A stretch of 35,651 nucleotides of DNA from Oscillospiraceae bacterium (GCA_017541825.1 JAFXYJ010000075.1:1-35651); one strand, 5' to 3'; positions 1 through 9,863 are shown, counted from the first letter of the stretch. The notes: generated by a model from the letters alone, not told the origin. Program-made: numbers and translations.

Positions 1-1733
<1,733 letters not shown>

Positions 1734-1781
1734 GTGTGTATCCTCCTTGTGAAAGGCCTCGTCGTGGCCGGAAAAGCCTGC

Positions 1782-2204
1782 TTATAAAAACCGGTAGAGA
1801 TTCAGTCCCGTGTCGGGGTCGGCGCGGCGCTCCGCTGCCCCTTCCAGCCGACGCACGAACAGCTCGCCGGTGGCCGAGATGCGGCATTCGTTCAGATGCC
1901 CGCCGATCACGCTCATATCCGCCCGGCCGAGATTGATATGCAGATGCAGGTAGACCTCTCCGTCTTTGCGGGAGATGTTCCCCAGCAGCGAGGTGATCTC
2001 CATGGGCTCGTCAAAGGCGGTCTTGTGGTACACCTTCTCCTTCACATCGTAGAGCCCGATCTGTACATGATCCGCGGCGCCGAGCCCCTCGACGGAGCCG
2101 AGGGCCACGTCCTCGTCGCGGCAGAACTGCGTCAGCGCGGCGACGACCTCCTCGCCCCGGTCCAGCCGCAGCACATAGGTGTCTCCGAAACGTCTGTATT
2201 CCAT
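1782..2204 (-). CDS. PPC-domain (DUF296) DNA-binding-like protein
   Basis: A 140-residue single-domain protein of the PPC/DUF296 family, the fold found in plant AT-hook proteins and in stand-alone bacterial trimers. Family features seen are YVLRLDRGEEVVAALTQFCRDEDV near the start, the GSVEGLGAADHVQIGLYD strand-turn, the LGNISRKDGEVYLHLHINLGR core with its histidines, and GGHLNECRISATGELFV. The frame stays open 16 codons further upstream, but GAGGAGAG lies just before the ATG that starts MEYRRFG, so that start was chosen. It is 48 bases upstream of the membrane-fusion gene on the same strand and may be co-transcribed with it. The bacterial role is not established; metal or small-ligand binding and DNA binding are both possible. 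Confidence 0.85.
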   Translation of the reverse strand: MEYRRFGDTYVLRLDRGEEVVAALTQFCRDEDVALGSVEGLGAADHVQIGLYDVKEKVYHKTAFDEPMEITSLLGNISRKDGEVYLHLHINLGRADMSVIGGHLNECRISATGELFVRRLEGAAERRADPDTGLNLYRFL

Positions 2205-2266
2205 TTTGTTCTCTCCTCTCTGCGGCCGAGCGGCAGCCGCGGGGCTGTCCAACCGGCTGATGGTTT

Positions 2267-2272
2267 ATTATA
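2267..2272 (-). promoter_or_regulatory. Possible -10 box for the PPC-domain gene
   Basis: A perfect TATAAT lies on the minus strand about 63 bases before the chosen ATG. No convincing -35 box sits 17 bases upstream, so this is only a candidate. The surrounding stretch (2205-2445) is AT-richer than its neighbours and also holds a weak GCCATC...GATGGC hairpin near 2341-2366 without a T-run. Nothing else was recognised there. Confidence 0.35.
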
Positions 2273-2445
2273 CCGGTAGGAACAACGGTATTTCTATCGA
2301 AAAAAGTAAAATTATAGACCTTCGCTGATCCAAAGGAACAGCCATCTGTCTGTTTTCCCGATGGCATTATAGATTGGAAAACTGAAGTATAACTGAAAAT
2401 CATGTATAAATATCCATATTATTCTTCACGGATACGGCGATCATA

Positions 2446-3072
2446 TCACTGTTCGCTGCTGCCGCGGTCCAGGAAGCCGAGATAATAACCGTACGTCTCC
2501 TCCCCGTAGGGGGTTACGTGGCGCACGTCGGCGTTGTAGCGCGTGAAGGCGCGCTTCGTCTCCTCGGGCGTGTAGCGGGCAAAATCGGTGTGTCCGTTCA
2601 TCTCCTCGGCCGCGGCGATGAGATTGAGGACGCCCAGGGTGATGTTGAGCTTGCGGTCGTGCAGCAGCCGGCGCCAGAGGGCGTGGACCTGGGCCGGATC
2701 GCCGCTGTCCGGGTCCTTGTCAAAGCCCAGGGCCTCCGGCGTGTCCAGGCCTCTGCGCGCGGCATAGTTGACCGCACCGATTCCCACGCGGGCAAAGATC
2801 TGCGCGTAGCCGGTGGAGCTGTCGGTCTTGTTGAGGATGCGCGATAGCAGCCCTTTTCCGGCTCGGAAGGGTCTCCCCCGCCGGAACAGCCAGTTGAGCG
2901 CCACCAGCAGATCCGCGACCGGATCGAGGATGTCGATGGCGATGATCTCCTTATATAAAACTGCCTTCATATAGACCGGCGGTATCCCGTAGCGCCTCGA
3001 CACGGCTTCGATATGCCCGGAATAGCGCCGGATGATCCGGTCGGCCCTCTCCGGGCTGTAGAGCTTGAGCAC
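2446..3072 (-). CDS. Hypothetical protein, lysozyme/transglycosylase-like fold
   Basis: About 208 residues, apparently cytoplasmic because no signal peptide is seen from the chosen start. The segment HIEAVSRRYGIPPVYMKAVLYKE places a glutamate (residue 42) at the end of a helix. It is followed later by SSTGYAQIFARVGIGAVNYA, which resembles the S-x-G-x-x-Q-I motif after the catalytic Glu in lytic transglycosylases. Further on are LNITLGVLNLIAAAEEM and RAFTRYNAD, similar in layout to the helical end of lysozyme-like domains. The start is GTG at 3072, with GGGAGAG upstream. The frame is open further back to an ATG at 3375, but that region would overlap the promoter of the divergent regulator and has no coding look. 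Enzyme activity is inferred from motif layout only. Confidence 0.6.
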   Translation of the reverse strand: MLKLYSPERADRIIRRYSGHIEAVSRRYGIPPVYMKAVLYKEIIAIDILDPVADLLVALNWLFRRGRPFRAGKGLLSRILNKTDSSTGYAQIFARVGIGAVNYAARRGLDTPEALGFDKDPDSGDPAQVHALWRRLLHDRKLNITLGVLNLIAAAEEMNGHTDFARYTPEETKRAFTRYNADVRHVTPYGEETYGYYLGFLDRGSSEQ

Positions 3073-3256
3073 GTTCCCACTCTCCCTGTGTTCCGATACT
3101 TTATAAACATTATTATTACCAGATTTCCCACCGCATGGCAAGCAAAAAAGGCGCTGAGCCGAAGCGCTTGTTGCTCCAGGAGCCGCGCGCGGACGAAGCT
3201 GTATCCTCCCGGCAGAAAAACAGGGGCATTCCCTCAAAAACCGACGGACGAATCCC

Positions 3257-3285
3257 TTGAAAACATGCGCGATCTGTGCTATTTT
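3257..3285 (+). promoter_or_regulatory. Promoter of the DtxR-type gene
   Basis: TTGAAA at 3257-3262 and TATTTT at 3280-3285 are separated by 17 bases and lie about 30 bases before the start codon. The rest of 3073-3256 is shared with the divergent gene and shows no other clear element. Confidence 0.6.
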
Positions 3286-3314
3286 TAACATACCATGAGT
3301 GAGGAGGAGATCCC

Positions 3315-3686
3315 ATGCGTCTGCAGGAATCCGGAGAGATGTATCTTGAGACGATACTGATCCTTTCCAGAACAAAAAACTATGTGCGCTCCATAGATGT
3401 CTGCGAGTACATGGGCTATTCCAAGCCCAGCATCAGCCGGGCGGTGAGCCTGCTGCGCAACGACGGATATGTGGACATGGACGACCGCGGCTACCTGACG
3501 CTGACCGACAAGGGCCGGGCGATGGCGGAAAAGATCTATGATCGGCATCAGGTGCTCACCAAAGCCCTTACACGGATGGGCATCGAGCTCCGGATCGCCG
3601 AGGAAGATGCCTGCCGCATAGAGCACGTGATCAGCGACGAATCCTTTGAGGTCATCCGCCGCTACATCATGAGCGAACAGGCGTAA
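3315..3686 (+). CDS. DtxR/MntR-family metal-dependent repressor, short form
   Basis: A 123-residue regulator with the N-terminal winged helix (VRSIDVCEYMGYSKPSISRAVSLLRNDGYV, wing GYLTLTDKG) and the helical dimerisation/metal domain, but without the C-terminal SH3-like domain of DtxR. Ligand positions can be read by analogy with DtxR: Met9, Glu12, His78, Cys100, Glu103 and His104. These correspond to DtxR Met10, His79, Cys102, Glu105 and His106, the iron-type set, rather than the Asp8/Glu99 set of B. subtilis MntR. It is therefore expected to sense Fe(II), although cognate metal cannot be settled from sequence. GAGGAGGA precedes the ATG and a strong terminator follows. No iron transporter lies adjacent; the FecBCD-type operon at 23434-26286 is the nearest candidate target. 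Confidence 0.9.
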   Translation: MRLQESGEMYLETILILSRTKNYVRSIDVCEYMGYSKPSISRAVSLLRNDGYVDMDDRGYLTLTDKGRAMAEKIYDRHQVLTKALTRMGIELRIAEEDACRIEHVISDESFEVIRRYIMSEQA

Positions 3687-3697
3687 ACGCCGCAAAA

Positions 3698-3732
3698 GCC
3701 ACCGGGAGGGCGCATCCGGCCCTCCCGGTGGC
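3698..3732 (+). terminator. Rho-independent terminator after the DtxR-type gene
   Basis: A perfect 13-bp GC-rich stem (GCCACCGGGAGGG pairing with CCCTCCCGGTGGC) with a 9-base loop is followed by CTTTC and preceded by AAAA. It lies 11 bases after the stop codon. The T-run is short, so some read-through into the acetyltransferase is possible, and no separate promoter for that gene is obvious. Confidence 0.8.
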
Positions 3733-3761
3733 TTTCAAACTGTGAGAGAAAGGAAAACGTC

Positions 3762-4430
3762 ATGGACAACATAAGCCGTCGTGACGCGGGAATACTGTAT
3801 ATCTCCGACGAAGCCGTTTATGAGGAGCAGAAGCGCGCCCGCCGTCTGACCCAGAAGCTCAACACGATGGATCGCTCGGATTTTGACGCCATCGCCGCCG
3901 TGATCCGGGAGCTGTTCGGCCGGGGCGAGGGCGCGATGGTCAATCCGCCCTTCTACTGCGACTACGGGGATCACATTTTCGTGGGCAGGAATTTCTTCGC
4001 CAACTACAACTGCTGCTTTCTGGACGTGGGGAAGATCACCTTCGGCGACAACTGCCTGCTCGGGCCGAACGTGTGCATCACGACGGCGGGCCACCCGGTC
4101 CACCCCGCGGCGCGCAACACGCTCTATGAGTACGGCATCGACGTGACCGTCGGGAACAACGTGTGGATCGGCGCCAACGCGGTCCTCTGTCCGGGCGTCA
4201 CGATCGGCGACAACGCCGTCATCGGCGCGGGCAGCGTGGTGACCCGGGACATCCCCGCCTGGACCGTGGCTGCGGGCAGTCCCTGCCGGGTGATCCGGCG
4301 GATCACCGAGGCCGACCGGGAGCTGTACTTCCGCGGCGTGCGGGCCGACGACGAGGCGCTGGCGCATATGCGCGCCCTGTGGGACGCTGGGGACGAACTG
4401 CGCTATCCCTCCGCACCGGAGAGCGAATGA
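3762..4430 (+). CDS. Sugar O-acetyltransferase (maltose/galactoside acetyltransferase family)
   Basis: Transfers acetyl from acetyl-CoA to a sugar hydroxyl. The 222-residue protein begins with the Mac-type N-terminal helices (about residues 10-55), followed by left-handed beta-helix hexapeptide repeats: ITFGDNCLLGPNVCITTAGHP, then VTVGNNVWIGANAVLCPGVTIGDNAVIGAGSVV. The catalytic histidine is His111 in TAGHPVHP. The closing DIPAWTVAAGSPCRVIR is characteristic of the family. The last ~40 residues are a longer acidic helical tail than in most relatives. AAAGGA lies 9 bases before the ATG. The helicase gene follows after 19 bases and is probably co-transcribed. The natural acceptor sugar is unknown. 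Confidence 0.93.
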   Translation: MDNISRRDAGILYISDEAVYEEQKRARRLTQKLNTMDRSDFDAIAAVIRELFGRGEGAMVNPPFYCDYGDHIFVGRNFFANYNCCFLDVGKITFGDNCLLGPNVCITTAGHPVHPAARNTLYEYGIDVTVGNNVWIGANAVLCPGVTIGDNAVIGAGSVVTRDIPAWTVAAGSPCRVIRRITEADRELYFRGVRADDEALAHMRALWDAGDELRYPSAPESE

Positions 4431-4449
4431 CGAGATCGGAGGTCCCTCC

Positions 4450-6684
4450 GTGAGCAGGAAAGACAGGACATGGACAGCCGGCACGCTCAAAAGCCGGGGG
4501 TGGACCGAGGCGCTGCTGGCCTCGCTGCTGCCCCCGGCACAGCGTCGTTTCTTCAACGGCCGGAGAGTCCGTGTCTGGCGCATCGATGACGTCCGGCGCG
4601 CCGAGGAGACGGAGGAATTCAAGTCCGGAAGGTCCGCCGCCGTGCCGGCGGCGCCGGAGAGCGCCGCGCCGACGCAGGAGGCGCTCACCGCCGCCGCGGG
4701 TCTGCTGAGCGCCGCCTGGGAAGCCGCGGAGCACGGCGGCGGACGACCGGAGCTGCTGGCGGAACGATACCACCGGGCGCTGCTGAAGGCCATCCCCTCC
4801 GTGGGCTGGGCCGACCGTCTCAAGGTCGGCCAGAGCATGAGCTACATCGACCACTTCCTCCACCTGGAAAACGGCGCCGGCGCCGAACCGCTCGCGGGCG
4901 TGCTGCGCCGGTTCGTCACCGCCGCACCCTGGCTGGGCCGGAACATCACCTCGCCGCTGGCAAAAAAGCTCGCCGGGCACTATGTCCCGACGCTGCTCGC
5001 GCTCTCGCAGCGGGAGCTGGACGTGTTCACCCTCGCCCAGCCGGAGGCCAACACGGACGGTCTGCTCGCGCCCGGGGCGTTCCCCCCGGGCGAGCTCTTG
5101 CAGCACCCGCTGAGTTATCTTTATTCGGTCTTTTATATCCCCCGGGCCATCCGCTCGAGTCTGAAGCTGCTGGTGGCGCTCAATCCCAAGGACGAGTACC
5201 CTGAGGCGCGCGCCATGCATCGGCGGTTCATCCTGCACATCGGCGGCACCAACACCGGCAAGACCTACGCCGGCTTCCAGCGGCTGCGGAAGGCCGCCAC
5301 CGGCGTGTACCTGGCTCCGCTGCGCCTGCTGGCCCTGGAGGCCCAGGAGACGCTGCTGGAGATGGGCGTGCGCTGCTCGCTGACCACCGGCGAGGAGGAG
5401 GATGTCCGCGAGGGAGACACCCACGTGGCCGCCACAGCGGAAAAGCTGGACATCCAGGCACGGTACGACGTGGCCGTCATCGACGAGTGCCAGATGATCG
5501 CCGACCGGGAGCGGGGCTTTGCCTGGACCCGGGCGATCCTGGGCGTGCTCGCCCCGGAGGTCCATCTGTGTCTCGCCCCGGAGGCCCGGGAGCTGCTCAT
5601 CCGCATCATCGAAAGCACCGGCGACACCTGGGAGGAGGTCCGTCACCTGCGCAAAACGCCGCTGGTGTGCATGTCCCGCGAGCTGGATTTCAACGACGTG
5701 CGCCCGGGCGATGCGCTGATCACCTTTTCCAAGATCGGCGTGCTGTCCATCGCCGAGGACCTGCGCTCCCACGGGAAAAAGCCCGCCATCATCTACGGCG
5801 CGCTGCCCTACGCCACCCGGCGGCGGCAGATGGAGGGATTCCTCTCCGGCGAGATGCAGTACGTCGTCTCCACCGACGCCATCGGCATGGGGCTCAACCT
5901 GCCCATCCGGCGCATCATCTTCATGGACACGCAGAAGTTCGACGGCGTTGAGCGCCGGGATCTCAGGCCCGCCGAGGTCCAGCAGATCGCCGGCCGCGCC
6001 GGGCGCTACGGCATCTATGACCGGGGTTACGTCGGCGCGACGGAAAACCTGGCCTTCATCCGCGACGCTCTGGAGAGCACGGTGCCCCCGCTGCAGGAGG
6101 CCGTGGCGGGCTTCTCCGAGCTGGTGCTGCAGGTGGAGCACGACCTGCTCGAGGTGCTGACCGAGTGGAGCCGGATGCCCACCACAGCGCCGTATGTCAA
6201 GCTGGACGTGAGCCGGTATATCACGCTGATCTCGAAGATCCGGGAGAAGGGCTTCACGCTCAGCCGGGAACAGGAGCTCCGGTGCGCGAACATTCCCTTC
6301 GACGAGACCGAGGAGGAGCTGCTCGAGCTGTTTTACCTGTTCTTGAGCCGGGTCCGGGAGGGCCAGCCGCTGCCGCGGCCGGAGCTGCCGGAAAACCACG
6401 CCCTCTGGACGCTGCCGCTGCTGGAGCAGTACTGCCGGAAGCTGGATCTGTACTTCTCGTTTTCCAAGGCCTTCGGCTGCGCCGTGGACCGGGAGGCGCT
6501 CTACGACCGCCGGGAGGAGGTCGCCGAGAGCATCAACCAGATCCTGCTGTACAATCTGCGCAACAACATCCGGTTCTGTGCCCGCTGCGGCGCCGCGCTG
6601 CCGCTCCACCAGTCGGGACGGCTGTGCAGCGGCTGCTTCCGGAAGCTGTATTCGGTCACCCGCGGCTATCGGAAGCGGCGATAA
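4450..6684 (+). CDS. Suv3-like DExH-box RNA helicase with C-terminal zinc ribbon
   Basis: A 744-residue superfamily 2 helicase. The core matches the Suv3 family, known from the mitochondrial RNA degradosome: Walker A GGTNTGKT at 265-272, VAVIDECQMI around 342-350, RGFAWTRAILG, and in the second RecA domain TDAIGMGLNLPIRRIIF (475-491) and QQIAGRAGR (511-519). About 260 residues precede the core, beginning with a short predicted DNA- or RNA-binding-like segment and a low-complexity Ala/Glu stretch. After the helicase core come Suv3-type C-terminal helices and a terminal Cys4 zinc ribbon (Cys710, 713, 726, 729) ending in YRKRR. The start is GTG with GGAGG 7 bases upstream. Helicase action on RNA is inferred from the family. 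No exonuclease partner lies next to it. Confidence 0.88.
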   Translation: MSRKDRTWTAGTLKSRGWTEALLASLLPPAQRRFFNGRRVRVWRIDDVRRAEETEEFKSGRSAAVPAAPESAAPTQEALTAAAGLLSAAWEAAEHGGGRPELLAERYHRALLKAIPSVGWADRLKVGQSMSYIDHFLHLENGAGAEPLAGVLRRFVTAAPWLGRNITSPLAKKLAGHYVPTLLALSQRELDVFTLAQPEANTDGLLAPGAFPPGELLQHPLSYLYSVFYIPRAIRSSLKLLVALNPKDEYPEARAMHRRFILHIGGTNTGKTYAGFQRLRKAATGVYLAPLRLLALEAQETLLEMGVRCSLTTGEEEDVREGDTHVAATAEKLDIQARYDVAVIDECQMIADRERGFAWTRAILGVLAPEVHLCLAPEARELLIRIIESTGDTWEEVRHLRKTPLVCMSRELDFNDVRPGDALITFSKIGVLSIAEDLRSHGKKPAIIYGALPYATRRRQMEGFLSGEMQYVVSTDAIGMGLNLPIRRIIFMDTQKFDGVERRDLRPAEVQQIAGRAGRYGIYDRGYVGATENLAFIRDALESTVPPLQEAVAGFSELVLQVEHDLLEVLTEWSRMPTTAPYVKLDVSRYITLISKIREKGFTLSREQELRCANIPFDETEEELLELFYLFLSRVREGQPLPRPELPENHALWTLPLLEQYCRKLDLYFSFSKAFGCAVDREALYDRREEVAESINQILLYNLRNNIRFCARCGAALPLHQSGRLCSGCFRKLYSVTRGYRKRR

Positions 6685-6692
6685 ACGGCGCG

Positions 6693-6726
6693 AATACCGC
6701 CCGCCTGATCCCAGGCGGGCGGTATT
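6693..6726. terminator. Bidirectional terminator between helicase and aro operon
   Basis: A perfect 14-bp stem (AATACCGCCCGCCT with AGGCGGGCGGTATT) with a 6-base loop lies between two convergent genes. It starts 8 bases after the helicase stop and 3 bases after the stop of the chorismate mutase/shikimate kinase gene, so it can serve both. Confidence 0.85.
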
Positions 6727-6729
6727 GGT

Positions 6730-7494
6730 TCATATCCCGCAGATTTCCAGCAGCTCCGCGGCTGCCTCGTCGACGGTCCGGTCGTTGCGGATGCGAAAAT
6801 CGGCAAAGCGCCGGTAGAGCGGGGCGCGCCGGGCGTACATGTCCTCGAGATCCGCTCTCTCCGAGAGGGGCCGTCCCTCCCGGGCCAGCAGCGCCGCGGG
6901 CCGCTCGATCCAGAAGATCGTGCCGTTTTTGTGCAGCAGCGGGTAGTTCTCCTCCCGGGTGACGCAGCCGCCTCCGGTGTCGATGATCGCGCCGACGGTC
7001 TCCCCCAGCGCGGCGAGCGCCCGTGTCTCCAGCTCGCGGTAGCCCTCTTCCCCCCTCCGGGCGAAGATCTCGGGGATGGAACATCCCGCCAGCTCGGCGA
7101 CGCGCCTGTCGGCGTTCAGCACCGGGCGGCCGGTCAGCTCGCCCATCCGTCGGGCCAGCGTGGTTTTCCCGCAGCCGGGCATGCCGATGAGGACGATGTT
7201 CTCCGTCTCACGGCGTTCCCGGTCCGGGTCATCCGCCGTGCCCCGGCGCTGCCGGTCGCGGCTGAGCGCAAGGAGGGTCCGGCAGAGCGCCGCGGCATAT
7301 CCGCGCAGCGCGGGACGTGTCTTTCCGGTCATGTCGAGCAGCTTCTCCTTTTCACGCCGCTCATCCAGTACAGGCAGCGCATGGGCGCGTTTGTATGCCG
7401 CGATCTCGTCGACCGTGTCCATCCGCTCCGTGAACAGGCCTATCAGCTGATCGTCGATCTCGTCGATCCTTCTGCGATAGTCTTCCAGCTCCAT
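6730..7494 (-). CDS. Chorismate mutase (AroQ type) fused to shikimate kinase
   Basis: A 254-residue bifunctional protein. Residues 1-85 are an AroQ-fold chorismate mutase (chorismate to prephenate): YRRRIDEIDDQLIGLFTERM, then IAAYKRAHALPVLDERREKEKL. Residues from about 97 on are a full shikimate kinase (ATP-dependent 3-phosphorylation of shikimate): Walker A GMPGCGKT, the shikimate-binding Asp in NADRRVAEL, YRELET, the DTGGG loop, the REGRPLSER lid and RRAPLYRRFADF. No ordinary linker gene boundary, internal stop or ribosome binding site separates the domains. The ATG overlaps the aroC stop by one base (TAATG), so translation is coupled. The two activities sit on opposite sides of EPSP and chorismate synthases in the pathway, so the fusion joins non-consecutive steps. 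Confidence 0.92.
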   Translation of the reverse strand: MELEDYRRRIDEIDDQLIGLFTERMDTVDEIAAYKRAHALPVLDERREKEKLLDMTGKTRPALRGYAAALCRTLLALSRDRQRRGTADDPDRERRETENIVLIGMPGCGKTTLARRMGELTGRPVLNADRRVAELAGCSIPEIFARRGEEGYRELETRALAALGETVGAIIDTGGGCVTREENYPLLHKNGTIFWIERPAALLAREGRPLSERADLEDMYARRAPLYRRFADFRIRNDRTVDEAAAELLEICGI

Positions 7495-8570
7495 TATTGT
7501 TCCCACATTTCCTTTCGGTAGTCCAGCAGCGCGTCGTATACCGCCAGCGCCGCGGCCGCCTCCACCACGGGGACCGCCCGCGGCACGATGCAGGGGTCGT
7601 GGCGTCCGCCGATCGTGATCGCCGCGGCCTCCATCGTGCGCAGATCCACCGTCGCCTGCTCCAGAGAGATGGACGGCGTGGGCTTGACGGCCACGGCAAA
7701 TTCGATGGGCATGCCGGTGGTGATGCCGCCGAGGATGCCCCCGCTGTGGTTGGTCCGGGTGACGACACGGCCGTTCTCGACGGCGAAGGCGTCGTTGTTC
7801 TCGCTGCCGCGCATCCCCGCCGCGGCGAATCCCGCGCCGAATTCCACCCCTTTGACCGCGGGGATGCCGAAGAGTATCGCGGCGAGCCGGTTTTCCATGC
7901 CGTCGAACATCGGCTCGCCCAGCCCCGCCGGAGCGCCGACGACGGCGCAGTCGATGACGCCGCCGAGGCTGTCGCCGTCCCTGCGCGCGTCGGCGATGGC
8001 GCGGCGCATCTCGGCCTCCCGGGCCGGTGACAGGGTCGGGAACCCGCGCCCGGCGGTGGAGGCCGGCCAGGGGCCCTCGTCCTGCACGGAGCCGATGGAT
8101 CGGATACGGGACCAGACGCGGATCCCTTCCTGTTCGAGGAGCTGCAGAACGATGCCGCCGGCGACGCACAGCGGCGCCGTCATCCGGCCCGAAAAGTGCC
8201 CGCCGCCCGCGTAATCCCCGGCCTCGCCGTACCGGACCCAGCCGGTATAATCCGCGTGGCCCGGCCGGGGCTTTGCCGAAAAGGGCGCGTAATCCTCCGG
8301 GCGGGCGTCCGTATTGCGGATGATCGCCGTGAACGGCGTGCCGCAGGTGACGCCGTTCTTGACCCCGCAGAGGAATTCCGGCGTGTCGGTCTCCCGGCGG
8401 GCGGTGGCATAGGCCGTCCGGCCCGGCGCACGGCGTGCCAGAAACGTCTCCAGTTCCTCCATGTCGATCGCAAACCCCGCGCGCAGGCCCTCGATGGTGA
8501 CGCCGATGGCCGGAGAATGGGACTGTCCGAAGATCGTAATGCGGAGATTTTTGCCGTAACTGCTGCTCAT
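7494..8570 (-). CDS. aroC: Chorismate synthase
   Basis: Converts 5-enolpyruvylshikimate-3-phosphate to chorismate using reduced FMN, the last shared step of aromatic amino acid synthesis. The 358-residue length is normal. Signatures are FGQSHSPAIGVTIEGL near the start (the usual form is GESHG, so Glu is Gln and Gly is Ser here), FLARRAPGR, DYAGGGHFSGRMTAPLCVAGGI and NHSGGILGGITTGMPIEF, which is the region around the FMN site. The start codon overlaps the end of aroA (ATGA) and the stop overlaps the next start by one base. Such Q/S variants of the first motif appear tolerated in some Clostridia, so the enzyme is presumed active. Confidence 0.95.
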   Translation of the reverse strand: MSSSYGKNLRITIFGQSHSPAIGVTIEGLRAGFAIDMEELETFLARRAPGRTAYATARRETDTPEFLCGVKNGVTCGTPFTAIIRNTDARPEDYAPFSAKPRPGHADYTGWVRYGEAGDYAGGGHFSGRMTAPLCVAGGIVLQLLEQEGIRVWSRIRSIGSVQDEGPWPASTAGRGFPTLSPAREAEMRRAIADARRDGDSLGGVIDCAVVGAPAGLGEPMFDGMENRLAAILFGIPAVKGVEFGAGFAAAGMRGSENNDAFAVENGRVVTRTNHSGGILGGITTGMPIEFAVAVKPTPSISLEQATVDLRTMEAAAITIGGRHDPCIVPRAVPVVEAAAALAVYDALLDYRKEMWEQ

Positions 8571-9829
8571 TTGCTCTCTCCTTTCAGCGCGGCCAGGTCC
8601 TCCCAGAAGCCGGGGTAGGACTTCTCCACGCATTCCGCGCCGGTCACTTCGACCGGTCCGCTGCAGGCGCAGGCGGCCACGGCGGCCGCCATGGCGATGC
8701 GGTGATCGCCCCTTGGATCGACAGTGCCGCCTTTCGGCGCGGTCCCGCCCCGGATGACGAGCCCGTCGGGCAGCACCTCCGCCCTCCCGCCGACGGCGCG
8801 GAGCATGGCCGCCGTGGTCTCGAGCCGGTCGGATTCCTTCCAGCGCAGCCGGCCGGCGTTGATCACGCGGGTCTCCCCCTCGGCCGCCGCCGCCAGAGCG
8901 CACAGCGCCGGGATCAGATCGGGCGCGGAGGACGCATCGATGGTCGTGCCGTGCAGCACGCCCCGGCGTACGCGGACGCCGGAGCCTGTCCGCTCGACCG
9001 ACGCACCCATGGCCGAGAGGAGTTCCGGCACGGCCCGATCCGCCTGGACGGAGTCGTGGGCAAGGCCCTCGACCGTGATGCCGGCATCGCTCAGCGCCCC
9101 CATGCACAGGAAGAAGGCCGCGCCGGACCAGTCGCCCCCGGCGCGGACCGTCTCCGGCAGCGCGCACCGCTGGCCGCCGGGGATCTCATATGACTCGCCG
9201 TCGCTCTCCCACCGGACGCCCGCCAGATCCAGGACCCGCTCGGTCATCGTGATATAGGCCGCGGATTCACGTTCGCCCGTCACGGTCAGCGTGCTTTTGC
9301 CGTCGAGCAGCGGCAGGGTCATCAGCAGCCCGGAGACGAACTGGGAGGACACGTTCCCGGGCAGCGTATATACGCCGGGCATCAGCTTTCCCCGGCAGCG
9401 CAGCAGCGCGCCGTCCTCCTCGATCGTCATGCCGTGGGCGATGAGCTCGCGGTCCAGCGGTGAGATCGGCCGTTCGGGCAGCCGTCCCTCCCGGCGGAAT
9501 ACGGCCGTGCGTCCCAGCGCGCCGCACAGCGGCAGCAGGAACCGCAGCACGGCGCCGCTCATTCCGCACGGCAGGAGGCACTCGCCCCGCTGTTCTCCGC
9601 CCCGGATCGGCGTGACGCGAAAGCCGTCCTGTCCGATGGGTTCGATCCCCGCTCCCAGGGCGCGTAGGCAATCCGCTGCGGCCCGTATATCCGCGGACAC
9701 ACCGCGGCATTCCACCGTGACCGGCGACGTGCCCAGCGCCGCGGCGATCAGCAGCCGCTGGGCCGTGGACTTGGAGCCCGGCGCTCGCACGCGTCCGGTC
9801 CTCGCGCCGGGGGTCAATAAGGCTCGCAT
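8567..9829 (-). CDS. aroA: 3-phosphoshikimate 1-carboxyvinyltransferase (EPSP synthase)
   Basis: Joins phosphoenolpyruvate to shikimate-3-phosphate. The 420-residue protein shows the PGSKSTAQRLLIAAAL substrate-binding segment, GMSGAVLRFLLPL (the usual GNAGT/A-M-R region is altered to GMSGAVLR), PLDRELIAHG, VSSQFVSGLLMTLP, RLRWKESDRLETTAAML and DHRIAMAAAVAA. AGGGAGG is 8 bases before the ATG at 9829. The frame is open to 9895, but that would run over the promoter. It is the first gene of the aroA-aroC-CM/SK operon. The altered glycine motif near residue 90 lies close to the PEP and glyphosate site, so inhibitor sensitivity cannot be assumed. Confidence 0.95.
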   Translation of the reverse strand: MRALLTPGARTGRVRAPGSKSTAQRLLIAAALGTSPVTVECRGVSADIRAAADCLRALGAGIEPIGQDGFRVTPIRGGEQRGECLLPCGMSGAVLRFLLPLCGALGRTAVFRREGRLPERPISPLDRELIAHGMTIEEDGALLRCRGKLMPGVYTLPGNVSSQFVSGLLMTLPLLDGKSTLTVTGERESAAYITMTERVLDLAGVRWESDGESYEIPGGQRCALPETVRAGGDWSGAAFFLCMGALSDAGITVEGLAHDSVQADRAVPELLSAMGASVERTGSGVRVRRGVLHGTTIDASSAPDLIPALCALAAAAEGETRVINAGRLRWKESDRLETTAAMLRAVGGRAEVLPDGLVIRGGTAPKGGTVDPRGDHRIAMAAAVAACACSGPVEVTGAECVEKSYPGFWEDLAALKGESK

Positions 9830-9863
9830 GGTCCGCCTCCCTGTGCGTAGTTTTCCATGAATA

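Noticed and set aside
4303-6609. Long open frame on the minus strand opposite the helicase gene
   Set aside because: A GC-driven shadow of a strongly coding plus-strand gene; the product has no recognisable motif.
8567-9829. Inactive EPSP synthase, because of the changed glycine motif
   Set aside because: The other substrate-binding motifs are intact and the operon is complete, so loss of activity cannot be claimed from this one variation.
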